Of a stretch of 64,000 bases of DNA, positions 1 to 7,419 are shown piece by piece. The stretch comes from Rhizorhabdus dicambivorans (GTDB lineage Bacteria > Pseudomonadota > Alphaproteobacteria > Sphingomonadales > Sphingomonadaceae). The DNA lies in the NCBI RefSeq assembly GCF_002355275.1, contig NZ_CP023449.1:3574001-3638000 (forward strand). The letters run 5' to 3'. Every line of letters begins with the position of its first letter. Position 1 is the stretch's first letter. Under the pieces are notes generated by a model. The model was not told the DNA's origin. It did no database searches and saw only the letters and a program-made list of their open reading frames with translations. Both the position numbers and the translations under genes were made by a program.

Positions 1-215
1 TTTTCCTGCAGGCCGACGTCGAGCGGGCCGAAGGTGGCGCCGAAAGCGACGAGTTGCTCGTCGGTCAGCGGCTGATCGTGGAACACCAGCACCGCATAGT
101 GGTCGCTCGCCTTGATGATGGCCTCGACCGTCGCCGGGTCGAGCGGCTTGCTCAGGTCGACACCGCGTATCTTCGCGACATAGTCGGCGCCGACGGGTTC
201 AATCTGCAGACTCAT
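1..215 (-). CDS. TauD/TfdA-family Fe(II)/2-oxoglutarate dioxygenase, N-terminus (truncated by window edge)
   Basis: Only the first 71 or so residues are in the window; the gene continues off the left edge. The visible part reads MSLQIEPVG, then GVDLSKPL, then VLVFHDQPLTDEQL and FGPLD, which is the usual opening of TauD/TfdA dioxygenases. These are soluble enzymes that couple oxidative decarboxylation of 2-oxoglutarate to hydroxylation or cleavage of a substrate such as taurine, a sulfonate or a phenoxyacetate. The catalytic HxD...H residues lie outside the window, so activity cannot be checked. The ATG at 215 follows the NTF2-like gene by about 20 bases on the same strand, so it is probably the third gene of a transcript running aldolase, NTF2-like, dioxygenase. 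The substrate is unknown. Confidence 0.8.
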   Translation of the reverse strand, partial: MSLQIEPVGADYVAKIRGVDLSKPLDPATVEAIIKASDHYAVLVFHDQPLTDEQLVAFGATFGPLDVGLQE

Positions 216-234
216 GCTTTTCCTTCCTCGATGA

Positions 235-669
235 TCACGCCGGCAGGGCGACGCTCTGGAGCTTGCGGCGCCGGAATTTCCAGACGCCTTCGTGCCGGAC
301 ATATTCGTCGGCATAGACGCCGACGAAGCCGACCCGCATATCGTCCGACCCGATCCGGAACTCGGTATAGACATGGCCCGTGGCGCGATCCTCGCCGTCC
401 AGATCAATCACATGGTTATGGGTGAAGGGCCAGGGGTCCATCGCCTCGTTGTTACGGGCGAAGGTCTCCGCGATCGCGTCGCGGCCCGAACGCACCCCGC
501 CCTCGGCCATCACCGCCGGCATGTCGAACACGCCGTCTGGCGTATAAAGGCCGACGATGTTGTCATGCCGCCGCTCGCGCACATAATGGCAATAGCGTGC
601 GACGAGATCGCGGATCGCGTCGCGCGCCTCCAGCGCGGCGATGCGCGCGGCGAGATCGTCATTGGGCAT
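235..669 (-). CDS. NTF2/SnoaL-like domain protein
   Basis: A 144-residue protein that fills a single NTF2-like cone fold. An N-terminal helix (LAARIAALEARDAIRDLVARY) leads into the typical pattern of a charged helix, a short 'LYTPDGVFDMP' strand, 'GRDAIAETF', and a C-terminal 'EGVWKFRRRKLQ' strand. The family includes isomerases, dehydratases and cyclases (ketosteroid isomerase, bile-acid 7-dehydratase, SnoaL) as well as non-catalytic proteins, so no reaction is assigned. The ATG overlaps the end of the upstream aldolase gene by 11 bases, showing translational coupling. It is one of three NTF2-like genes in the catabolic region. Confidence 0.8.
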   Translation of the reverse strand: MPNDDLAARIAALEARDAIRDLVARYCHYVRERRHDNIVGLYTPDGVFDMPAVMAEGGVRSGRDAIAETFARNNEAMDPWPFTHNHVIDLDGEDRATGHVYTEFRIGSDDMRVGFVGVYADEYVRHEGVWKFRRRKLQSVALPA

Positions 670-1438
670 AGTCGGGGTCCTTCCGGTCGAGCAGCCGCAG
701 CAGCGCCGCCCATTCGAGCCCCGATCCGTTCTGGAAGCGCGGATCGCGCGCGACCGGCGGCACGGTGGAACACAGATCCTGCGGCGGCATCACCAGCGCG
801 CCGCCGGCCATCGCGTCGACCTGGATGCGGCAGGCGCTTTCGAGCTGCCAGGCGGTCAGAAAGGCGCGCGGCACCGTGCGGCCGACCGTTACCGTGCCAT
901 GGTTGCGCAGCAGCATCACGTCATGCGCGCCGAGGTCCGCGACCAGCCGGCGCCGCTCGTCGAGGTTGACCGCCGGTCCCTCGAAATCATGGTAGCCGAC
1001 CTCGCCATAGAAGAACATCGCACTCTGCGACAGCGGCAACAGGCCACATTTCATCGCCGAGACGGCGGTGGCGGCGCGCGAATGGGTATGGATCACGCAG
1101 CCCGCATCCTCGCGCCCGCCATGGATCGCGCTGTGGATCACATAGCCGGCCGGGTTGACCGCGAACTCGCCCGGCGCGCGCAGCACGTAATTCCCGTCCA
1201 GGTCGATCTTGTGCAGGTTCGACGCGGTCACCTCGTCATAGAGCAGGCCATAGCCGTTGATCAGGATATGCTCGCTGCCCGGCACCCGCGCGGTGATGTG
1301 GTTGTAGATGAGGTCGGTCATCCCGAAATGGGCGAACAGCCGGTAGCAGGCCGCGAGCTGGACCCGCGTCTCCCACTCCGCCGCGCTGACCTGGTCGCGC
1401 ACCGATGCGTCCCTCACCATGCCCGGCTCCGAACCCAT
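659..1438 (-). CDS. class II aldolase/adducin-family protein
   Basis: A 259-residue cytosolic protein of the class II aldolase/adducin family (fuculose-phosphate aldolase fold), zinc dependent in its characterised members. The expected landmarks are present: 'YNHITARVPG' near the start, 'HTHSRAATAVSAM' with paired metal-binding His residues, and 'LLRNHGTVTVG' with the third His. An in-frame upstream ATG at 1510 exists, but the start at 1438 is preferred because GGAGGAG sits six bases before it. It heads a minus-strand transcript with the NTF2-like and TauD/TfdA genes and diverges from the P450 gene. In catabolic clusters such proteins do retro-aldol cleavage or decarboxylation of hydroxylated ring fragments; the substrate here is not known. 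Confidence 0.82.
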   Translation of the reverse strand: MGSEPGMVRDASVRDQVSAAEWETRVQLAACYRLFAHFGMTDLIYNHITARVPGSEHILINGYGLLYDEVTASNLHKIDLDGNYVLRAPGEFAVNPAGYVIHSAIHGGREDAGCVIHTHSRAATAVSAMKCGLLPLSQSAMFFYGEVGYHDFEGPAVNLDERRRLVADLGAHDVMLLRNHGTVTVGRTVPRAFLTAWQLESACRIQVDAMAGGALVMPPQDLCSTVPPVARDPRFQNGSGLEWAALLRLLDRKDPDYAQ

Positions 1439-1686
1439 TTTCGCTCCTCCGGCACCCGATATGGGTCTGCCTGAAGAGCTATCCCGCTGCGACCCGAACT
1501 CAATCGGCAAGTCTTGGGAAAAGCATCACCTTATTGTTGATCTGCGGCGGCCGTGCCCGGCGGCAAGCTCAGATCGCTTAATCAATAGCCCGCTTTTAAA
1601 AAGGATCGCGGTGCCGCCGCCGCGCGCAATCCCCTAAAAATCATGCTCGAAGTACCGGCGCCCCTGCCGGATTTGGAGAGTTCGAG

Positions 1687-2952
1687 ATGAGCGATACCCT
1701 GGCGGAGGCCCCTGCGACCGGCGGCAAGTGCCCGATCACCTTCACCGATCCGGACACCCGCAAATGCCCCTTTCCCGCCTATCACGCGCTGCGCGAGGAG
1801 CATCCGGTCTACAAGGACCCGGTGAGCGGCAATTATGTGCTGACCCGCTATGAGGACGTCCGCAAGGCGGTGATGAACAACAAGACGCTGTCGTGCAAGA
1901 CGGGCATCATCCAGACCCGCAAGTCCAGCGTCAGCGAAGAAGTGGACCGCATCTTCCGCGAGACCGGCTATCTGCCGATGGACACGCTGGTCACCAACGA
2001 TCCGCCCTCGCACAAGATGTACCGTACCCTGGTCGACAAGGCGTTCACCCGTGACAAGGTGCTCAGCCTCGAACCCAATATCGAGGTGACCGCCAACGCG
2101 CTGATCGACCGCTTCATCGACAAGCCCGAGGTTGAGTTCTTCGACGAATTCGCGATGCGCCTGCCGCTGACCGTGTTCACCGACATCCTCGGCGTCACCG
2201 ATCGCGACATCGACAAGTTCAAGCGCTGGAACGACGTCTCGCTCGAAAGCAGCAATCCAGCGCTCGATCCGCAGCGCGAGCTGGAGATCGTGCCGCAGGT
2301 GACCGAGCTGCATCGCTATCTCGCCAAGAATGTCGAGCGGGTTCGCGCCGATCCCGACGACAGCCTGCTCAGCACCCTGGTCCATGCCGAGGTCGACGGT
2401 CGCAGCCTCGACATGCGCGAGCTGATCTCGATCCTGTTCCTGCTGTTCCTGGCAGGCGGCGAGACCACCGCCAACGCGCTGGCGGGCGGCATCAAGCTGC
2501 TGATCGACCGGCCCGAACTGGCCGACGAGATACGGAGCAGCGACGCCAAGCTCGACGCCTTCGTCGAGGAGACGCTGCGCATCATGGCGCCGGCCACGGT
2601 GATGTTCCGCCGCGTGACCGCCGATATGGAGATCGGCGGCGTGGCCATCCCGGAAGGATCGATCATCGAAACGCGCTTCGGCGCCGCCAACATCGATCCG
2701 TCGATGTTCCCCGATCCCGAGCAGGTCGACCTGGAGCGCCCCAACATGCGCAGCCACCTGACCTTCGGCGCAGGCATCCACATGTGCATCGGCAACCAGC
2801 TGGCGCGTGGCGAGATGCGGATCGCGTTCAAGGCGCTGGTCAACCGCATGAAGAACTTCCGCGCCACCCGGGGGGAGGACAGCTACGACTATACCACCAC
2901 CTATGTGGCGTTCGGCCTCAAGCGGCTGTGGCTGGGCTTCGACAAGCGCTGA
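1687..2952 (+). CDS. cytochrome P450
   Basis: A 421-residue soluble bacterial P450. The I-helix oxygen-binding motif AGGETT is at residues 256-261, the K-helix ExxR is E295 to R298, and the haem-binding loop FGAGIHMCIG places the thiolate ligand at Cys367. The start follows a GGAG sequence. The length is normal for bacterial class I P450s, which need a ferredoxin and a ferredoxin reductase; neither is encoded beside it, although the KshB-like reductase at 6117-7139 carries its own 2Fe-2S domain. The next gene is a flavoprotein dehydrogenase 14 bases downstream, so hydroxylation and dehydrogenation of the same substrate is a reasonable inference. Subfamily and substrate cannot be told from the motifs. 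Confidence 0.95.
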   Translation: MSDTLAEAPATGGKCPITFTDPDTRKCPFPAYHALREEHPVYKDPVSGNYVLTRYEDVRKAVMNNKTLSCKTGIIQTRKSSVSEEVDRIFRETGYLPMDTLVTNDPPSHKMYRTLVDKAFTRDKVLSLEPNIEVTANALIDRFIDKPEVEFFDEFAMRLPLTVFTDILGVTDRDIDKFKRWNDVSLESSNPALDPQRELEIVPQVTELHRYLAKNVERVRADPDDSLLSTLVHAEVDGRSLDMRELISILFLLFLAGGETTANALAGGIKLLIDRPELADEIRSSDAKLDAFVEETLRIMAPATVMFRRVTADMEIGGVAIPEGSIIETRFGAANIDPSMFPDPEQVDLERPNMRSHLTFGAGIHMCIGNQLARGEMRIAFKALVNRMKNFRATRGEDSYDYTTTYVAFGLKRLWLGFDKR

Positions 2953-2966
2953 CGGACGAAGCCGAC

Positions 2967-4442
2967 ATGGGAACGACCGAGCGGACGTGGACCCATGAGG
3001 TCGACGTGGTCGTCGTCGGATCGGGCAATGGCGGCATGTCCGCCGCCATCGCCGCGGCCCGCGCCGGGGCGCGGACCATGGTGGTCGAGATCGACAAGGT
3101 GACGGGGGGCAGCTCGGCGATGTCGGGCGGCGGCATCCGCATCGGCGGCGCGAACAGCTATGACGAATATCTGGCGGTAACGCACGGGATGCACGATCCC
3201 GCCTTCAGCCGGGTCTATTTCGAAAGCTATCTGCGCTACATCGACTGGCTCCGAACCATCGGCGCGGCGATCCGGCCGAGCCCGGACGGCGGCATCGACA
3301 TATGGATGGGCACGGACCGGGACGGGGCGTCCGAGCCGCAATGCCGCGCATATTTCGACAGCCTGGAACGCATCTTCGCCGATGCCGGCGGCCTGCTGCT
3401 GCTCAGGGCACGGGCACGGCGGATACTGACCGGGGACGATGGCGCGATCGTCGGGCTGCGGGCGAAGCGATGGACCTCCTCCCCCTTCGACGACACCGGC
3501 GAGACCGTGACCATCAAGGCGCGCAACGTGATCCTCGCGGCGGGCGGCTTCCAGAACAACAAGGAATTGTGCGCACGCTACATCGGCCCAGAGGCCGACC
3601 TGATCTCGGCGGTAGGATCGCCCTTCCATCGTGGTGAGGGCATGATCCTGGCGCAGGAGATCGGCGCATCGCTGAGCGGATCGATGAGCGGCATCTACGG
3701 CAGCCATATGAGCGCCTTCCCGGCGAAGCGACCGATGGAGGACGTGCGGCAATGGCTGGAGTTCGGCGAGGCCGACAGGACGCGGCTGTTCAACCTGCTC
3801 TGGTTCAACACGCCGCCGGGCTTCATCGCGGTCAACCTGAACGGCAAGCGCTTCATCGACGAGGTGGAGATCCGCTATCGCGTCAGCCAGGCCGTCGCCC
3901 GGCAGCCGCGCGCCACGGGTATCATGCTGTTCGACCAGGCGATGTATGACGAGGTTGCCGATCTGCGCATGCTCAGTCCGGGCACCGGCGCGACCGAGGC
4001 GGAGAAATTCGAGGCGCGGACCGCGCTGGAAGGGCCGACCCTGCTGAAGGCCGACACGATCGAGGAACTGGCCGACAAATTGGCTGAGCCGGGGCCAAAC
4101 AGCACCTACCGGCCCAATCTGATGAGGACGATCGCCGAGTGCCATCGCGCCGCCGACGCCAGGAATCCCGATCTGGACATCCGCCGGTCCGAGTTGCGCA
4201 AGCTGGAAAAGGGCCCCTTCTACGCCTGGCCGTTCACTGCCGGCGTCGTCTACACGATGGGCGGGCTGGCGATTAACACCAGCGCGCAGGTCCTCGACCA
4301 GCAGAAGCTGCCGATCCCGGGCCTCTATGCGAGTCCGCCCTGCGCCGGCGGCGTGTTCCGGGATTATTATGGCGGCTCGATCGCGAGCGCGGGAACCTTC
4401 GGCTGGATCGCGGGCCAGCACGCGGCTGCCCGATCCGCGTAA
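2967..4442 (+). CDS. FAD-dependent dehydrogenase, fumarate reductase/3-ketosteroid dehydrogenase superfamily
   Basis: A 491-residue flavoprotein. The N-terminus carries the dinucleotide-binding motif VVVVGSGNGGMSAA followed by TGGSSAMSGG, typical of the fumarate reductase/KstD/tricarballylate dehydrogenase superfamily. The substrate-domain end has KGPFYAWPFT and a C-terminal GSIASAGTFGWIAG that closes the FAD site. Compared with the 8706-10442 protein it is shorter and lacks the YPGAGATLG block of KstD-type enzymes, so it may be an enoate reductase or acyl dehydrogenase rather than a Delta1-dehydrogenase. The ATG at 2967 is the first with the Rossmann fold at the proper distance. It lies 14 bases after the P450 gene in the same transcript and converges on the VOC gene at 4452. 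Confidence 0.85.
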   Translation: MGTTERTWTHEVDVVVVGSGNGGMSAAIAAARAGARTMVVEIDKVTGGSSAMSGGGIRIGGANSYDEYLAVTHGMHDPAFSRVYFESYLRYIDWLRTIGAAIRPSPDGGIDIWMGTDRDGASEPQCRAYFDSLERIFADAGGLLLLRARARRILTGDDGAIVGLRAKRWTSSPFDDTGETVTIKARNVILAAGGFQNNKELCARYIGPEADLISAVGSPFHRGEGMILAQEIGASLSGSMSGIYGSHMSAFPAKRPMEDVRQWLEFGEADRTRLFNLLWFNTPPGFIAVNLNGKRFIDEVEIRYRVSQAVARQPRATGIMLFDQAMYDEVADLRMLSPGTGATEAEKFEARTALEGPTLLKADTIEELADKLAEPGPNSTYRPNLMRTIAECHRAADARNPDLDIRRSELRKLEKGPFYAWPFTAGVVYTMGGLAINTSAQVLDQQKLPIPGLYASPPCAGGVFRDYYGGSIASAGTFGWIAGQHAAARSA

Positions 4443-4451
4443 CCCTGTGCG

Positions 4452-4982
4452 CTATTCCCCCGGCCTGGCCGGGTGCCACAGCCGCCGGTCGGTCTCCGCC
4501 TCATAGCCCTTGCCGTTCGGGAAGCTGACCAGCTCTAGCTGCATCCCCCAGGGCGACAGGAAATAGACCCAGCTCTGGCCCGCGCTGGGCCCGGCGGTGC
4601 GGACGGTCGGCGCGCCGAGGATGCGGATGCCGTGCGCGCGGAGATGGGCGAGTGCGGCATCGATATCGTCGACATAGAGCGCCAGATGATGGCCCCCGAC
4701 ATCGCTGTTGCACGGCGGTTCGCGCCGCTGGTCGGGCGCTTCATACTGGAACAGCTCGAAATTGGAGCCATGGCCGCAGCGCAGGAATTTCAGCCGGCGC
4801 ATCACCGCGCGGGGGTGGACGGCGAGATGCTCCGCCATCCAGTCGTCGTCGGACTGGAACGGGCCCAGCTCGTAGAAAGGCTCGCAGCCCAATATGTCGA
4901 CGAAGAAGGCGACCGCCTCGTCGATATCCGGCACGGTGAAGCCGATATGATCGGTGCCCCTCAGCCCCGGCAATCCGCCCAT
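4452..4982 (-). CDS. VOC-family metalloprotein (glyoxalase/extradiol dioxygenase fold)
   Basis: A 176-residue protein with two beta-alpha-beta-beta-beta modules. Candidate metal ligands are the His in GTDHIGF near the start, the His pair in VGGHHLALYV and the Glu in MQLELVSF near the end. The family covers glyoxalases, epimerases, extradiol dioxygenases and antibiotic-binding proteins; at this length a one-domain isomerase or lyase is more likely than a ring-cleavage dioxygenase. The start at 4982 follows a GGAGG sequence and lies one base after the stop of the SDR gene, so it is the last gene of the transcript KshB-like, EthD, SDR, VOC. Its substrate is unknown. Confidence 0.8.
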   Translation of the reverse strand: MGGLPGLRGTDHIGFTVPDIDEAVAFFVDILGCEPFYELGPFQSDDDWMAEHLAVHPRAVMRRLKFLRCGHGSNFELFQYEAPDQRREPPCNSDVGGHHLALYVDDIDAALAHLRAHGIRILGAPTVRTAGPSAGQSWVYFLSPWGMQLELVSFPNGKGYEAETDRRLWHPARPGE

Positions 4983-4983
4983 C

Positions 4984-5742
4984 CTACGCCTCCAGCCCGC
5001 TATCGTTGATGCCGACGCTGTAGCCACCGTCGACCTGGATGGTCTGGCCGGTGGTGTAGCCCGCCTGGGGATCGGCGAGGTAGAGCGCGGCGCGGGCGAT
5101 CTCCCCCGCCTCGCCGAGCCGGCGGACGGCCGTCTTGCCCTCGAAATAGCGCAGCATCGCGGGATCCTCGACGAACGGCTGGGTCATCGGCGTCAGGATG
5201 GTGCCCGGCTGGATCATGTTCGCGGTGATCCCGTGGCGGCCCAGCTCGATCGCCAGGTTGAGCGTGAAGCCGGTCAGCGCATGCTTGCTGGCATTGTACG
5301 CGGCGAAGCCGGGATTGGTCAGCCGCACGCACACCGATCCGATGTTGATGATCCGTCCCGCTCCCGATGCCTTGAGCGACGGGATCGCCTTCAGGCACAG
5401 CTCGACCGGGCCGGTGACGTTCGTCGCGAAGGTCCGATCCCAATGGCCGCGGTCGATCTGCTCGACCGGGGCCATTTCGAACAGGCCGGCGGCGTTGACG
5501 AGGATGTCGATCCCGCCGAACGCGTCCCGCGCCGCCGCGACGATCCGCCCGGCGGCGTCCGGCGCGGCGATGTCGGCGGCAAAGGGGGTGATCGCCGGAT
5601 GCCCATCCGCCCCGCCGCCGCGCGACACCGCGAGAACGCGGGCGCCTTCGGCCGCGAACAGGGCGGTGATCGCCCGCCCCATGCCGCTCGATGCCCCGGT
5701 GACGATCGCGGCGCGACCGGCGAGACGACCGGCGTCGCTCAT
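4984..5742 (-). CDS. short-chain dehydrogenase/reductase (SDR)
   Basis: A 252-residue classical SDR that oxidises or reduces an alcohol/ketone with NAD(P). It shows the cofactor motif TGASSGMG near residue 15, the NAG-type motif ILVNAAG, and the catalytic set Ser in NIGSVCV with YNASK. The ATG at 5742 overlaps the stop of the EthD gene by four bases (ATGA), and the VOC gene starts one base after its stop, so it lies in a tightly coupled operon with the KshB-like reductase. Steroid and terpenoid hydroxysteroid dehydrogenases belong to this family, but so do many others; the substrate is inferred only from context. Confidence 0.88.
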   Translation of the reverse strand: MSDAGRLAGRAAIVTGASSGMGRAITALFAAEGARVLAVSRGGGADGHPAITPFAADIAAPDAAGRIVAAARDAFGGIDILVNAAGLFEMAPVEQIDRGHWDRTFATNVTGPVELCLKAIPSLKASGAGRIINIGSVCVRLTNPGFAAYNASKHALTGFTLNLAIELGRHGITANMIQPGTILTPMTQPFVEDPAMLRYFEGKTAVRRLGEAGEIARAALYLADPQAGYTTGQTIQVDGGYSVGINDSGLEA

Positions 5743-6086
5743 GCGGACTGCTCGACCTCGACCGCGCACACCATCACCCGGCTGCTGTCGAGGAATTTCG
5801 CTTCGTCGGCGGCGACCTGCTCGAAAACGGCGGGATCGCGAAAGGCGCTGAACCAGCGCTCGCACGCAGCGCGGTCCTCGAACTCCATTTCGGTAACCAC
5901 GTCGAAGCCGATCTGGTCGTCGTCGCGCTTGAAGGGTTCGTCGAAGTTCAGGAAATTGCGCCGATAGACCGCCATCTTCGGCGCCAGCCGGCCGACCAGC
6001 GGCGCATGCTGGCCTTCATAATATGCGCGGAATTCCTCGCGCGAAATGCCCGGCTTGCGGGACAGGAACGCCATCACCTTGTACAT
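5739..6086 (-). CDS. EthD-domain protein
   Basis: A 115-residue ferredoxin-like alpha+beta protein of the EthD family: MYKVMAFLSRKPGISREEF with YYEGQHAPL and a C-terminal FLDSSRVMVCAVE strand. EthD proteins accompany oxidative catabolic systems (first seen with the ethyl tert-butyl ether P450 system); some relatives are decarboxylases or cyclases, but no general reaction is established. The ATG at 6086 has GAGGTGAGGGG in front. It sits between the KshB-like reductase and the SDR and overlaps the latter by four bases. Confidence 0.85.
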   Translation of the reverse strand: MYKVMAFLSRKPGISREEFRAYYEGQHAPLVGRLAPKMAVYRRNFLNFDEPFKRDDDQIGFDVVTEMEFEDRAACERWFSAFRDPAVFEQVAADEAKFLDSSRVMVCAVEVEQSA

Positions 6087-6116
6087 CCCCTCACCTCTTC
6101 CTGTTTGCCCGGCGGT

Positions 6117-7139
6117 TCAGAAGGTCACTTTCACCGCGGGCGAGCGGGCGATCGCCTGACACGCCAGGATCAGCCCCTCGGCCAGGTCGCGCGCGTCGAG
6201 CACCTGGTTCTGCTGCATGTCGACTTCGCCCGCGTCGAGCTGGCAGATGCAGGCCCCGCATGATCCGGAGCGGCACGAATAAGGCGGGCTGAACCCCGCC
6301 TCCTGCATCGCGTCGAGCATCAGCGTGCCACCGGCCCAGTCTATCGTCGCCGTCCTGCCGTCGAGGGTCAGCTCCAGGCGCGACGCCTCGGCGGCGGGTT
6401 GATCACGGCTGGGCACGCTCGTCACCGGCTGCGGGGCGGCGAAGACGAAGCGTTCGAGATGGACCTGGTGGCGATCGACCCCGAGATGGTCGAGCGCGGC
6501 CGCGACCGCATCCATATAGGGGGCCGGCCCGCAGATGAAATGCTCGCGCCCCGCCAGATGGGCCGCGTGTGCCGCCAGCAGCTTCGGGGTCGGCAGGCCC
6601 TGCACCGTCTCCAGCCAGTGGGTGACCGAGAAGCGATCGGGATAGTCGGCCGCCAGCTGGTTGAGTTCGGCCTTGAAGATCACCGAGCGTTCGTCGCGAT
6701 TGGCGTAGAACAGCGCCACCTTGCCGGCGGGCTGGCGCAGCCGGTCCTTGGCCAGCGAGATGATCGGGGTGATGCCGCTTCCCGCCGCGAACAGCGACAG
6801 GTCGCGTGTCGCATCCCGCGCCACGAACACCCCGGCCGGGCGCATCACGGCAAGGCGGTCGCCAGTGCGCACCCTGTCGATCATCCAGTTGGAGACCGGG
6901 CCGAACGGCACCCGCTTCACCGTGATGCGCAGATGCTCGTCCACGCCGGGGACGCTCGACAGCGAATAGCAGCGCTCCAGTTGGCCTTCCTCGGTGGCGA
7001 GGCGCACCGTCAGGAACTGGCCAGAGCGATAGCCGAACTGGTCCGCCTTGTCCGGCGGCACGGCGAGGACGAAGGTCCGCGCATCGTCGATCTCCTCGAC
7101 GACATCCACGACTTCGAGCGCATGATAATTGTCGCTCAC
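6117..7139 (-). CDS. KshB-like flavin/2Fe-2S oxygenase reductase
   Basis: A 340-residue electron-transfer protein that passes electrons from NAD(P)H to an oxygenase. The FAD domain has RCYSL at 56-60, the pyridine nucleotide domain has AAGSGITPI at about 118-126 and FICGPAPYMD near 201-210, and the C-terminal plant-type ferredoxin has cysteines at 289, 294, 297 and 327. The whole layout and many segments (VVEEIDDAR, YANRDERSVIF, HWLETVQGLP) resemble KshB, the reductase of 3-ketosteroid 9-alpha-hydroxylase, more than other reductases of the class; this is from memory of the family. The start is GTG. It opens a four-gene minus-strand operon and diverges from the HsaA-like gene. Its likely partner is the KshA-like oxygenase at 13985-15112. 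Confidence 0.88.
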   Translation of the reverse strand: MSDNYHALEVVDVVEEIDDARTFVLAVPPDKADQFGYRSGQFLTVRLATEEGQLERCYSLSSVPGVDEHLRITVKRVPFGPVSNWMIDRVRTGDRLAVMRPAGVFVARDATRDLSLFAAGSGITPIISLAKDRLRQPAGKVALFYANRDERSVIFKAELNQLAADYPDRFSVTHWLETVQGLPTPKLLAAHAAHLAGREHFICGPAPYMDAVAAALDHLGVDRHQVHLERFVFAAPQPVTSVPSRDQPAAEASRLELTLDGRTATIDWAGGTLMLDAMQEAGFSPPYSCRSGSCGACICQLDAGEVDMQQNQVLDARDLAEGLILACQAIARSPAVKVTF

Positions 7140-7324
7140 CCCACGCCCGCTCCCACGCCTTTGATCGATGGCCGGATTGTCTCAGCGGGGGCGTTGCGGC
7201 GGAAGGCGCATAGCCTTGGCCAAGCTGCGCAGAGCATTGCCAATCCGCACGCGCGCGATCGGCACCGCCGGGCGTCAAGGCTCAAAACGCTCATGCAGTG
7301 ATCGGTTTGTCACAAGCTTGCCCA

Positions 7325-7375
7325 ATGCCGTCGCTGCGGCGGCGGATTAAGTTCTTCCTCAATCTGCGACGGCAT
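7325..7375. promoter_or_regulatory. 10-bp inverted repeat in the leader of the HsaA-like operon
   Basis: ATGCCGTCGC at 7325-7334 is matched by its reverse complement GCGACGGCAT at 7366-7375, with 31 bases between. It lies in the 280-base divergent region between the KshB-like (minus) and HsaA-like (plus) operons, ending 44 bases before the HsaA-like start. It could be a two-site operator or a leader stem-loop; the sequence does not decide. Confidence 0.4.
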
Positions 7376-7419
7376 CGCCCGAGGGGCATCGGCCGACGGC
7401 AAGGAAGGATGGAGCGTCT

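Noticed and set aside
1582-2781. A 399-codon open frame on the minus strand over the P450 gene
   Set aside because: It is the antisense shadow of the P450 gene; the residue composition is Ala/Gly/Arg/His-rich and shows no family motif, while the plus frame has every P450 motif.
2967-4442. Second Delta1-ketosteroid dehydrogenase
   Set aside because: It lacks the C-terminal GAGATLG block and is shorter, so only the superfamily is claimed.
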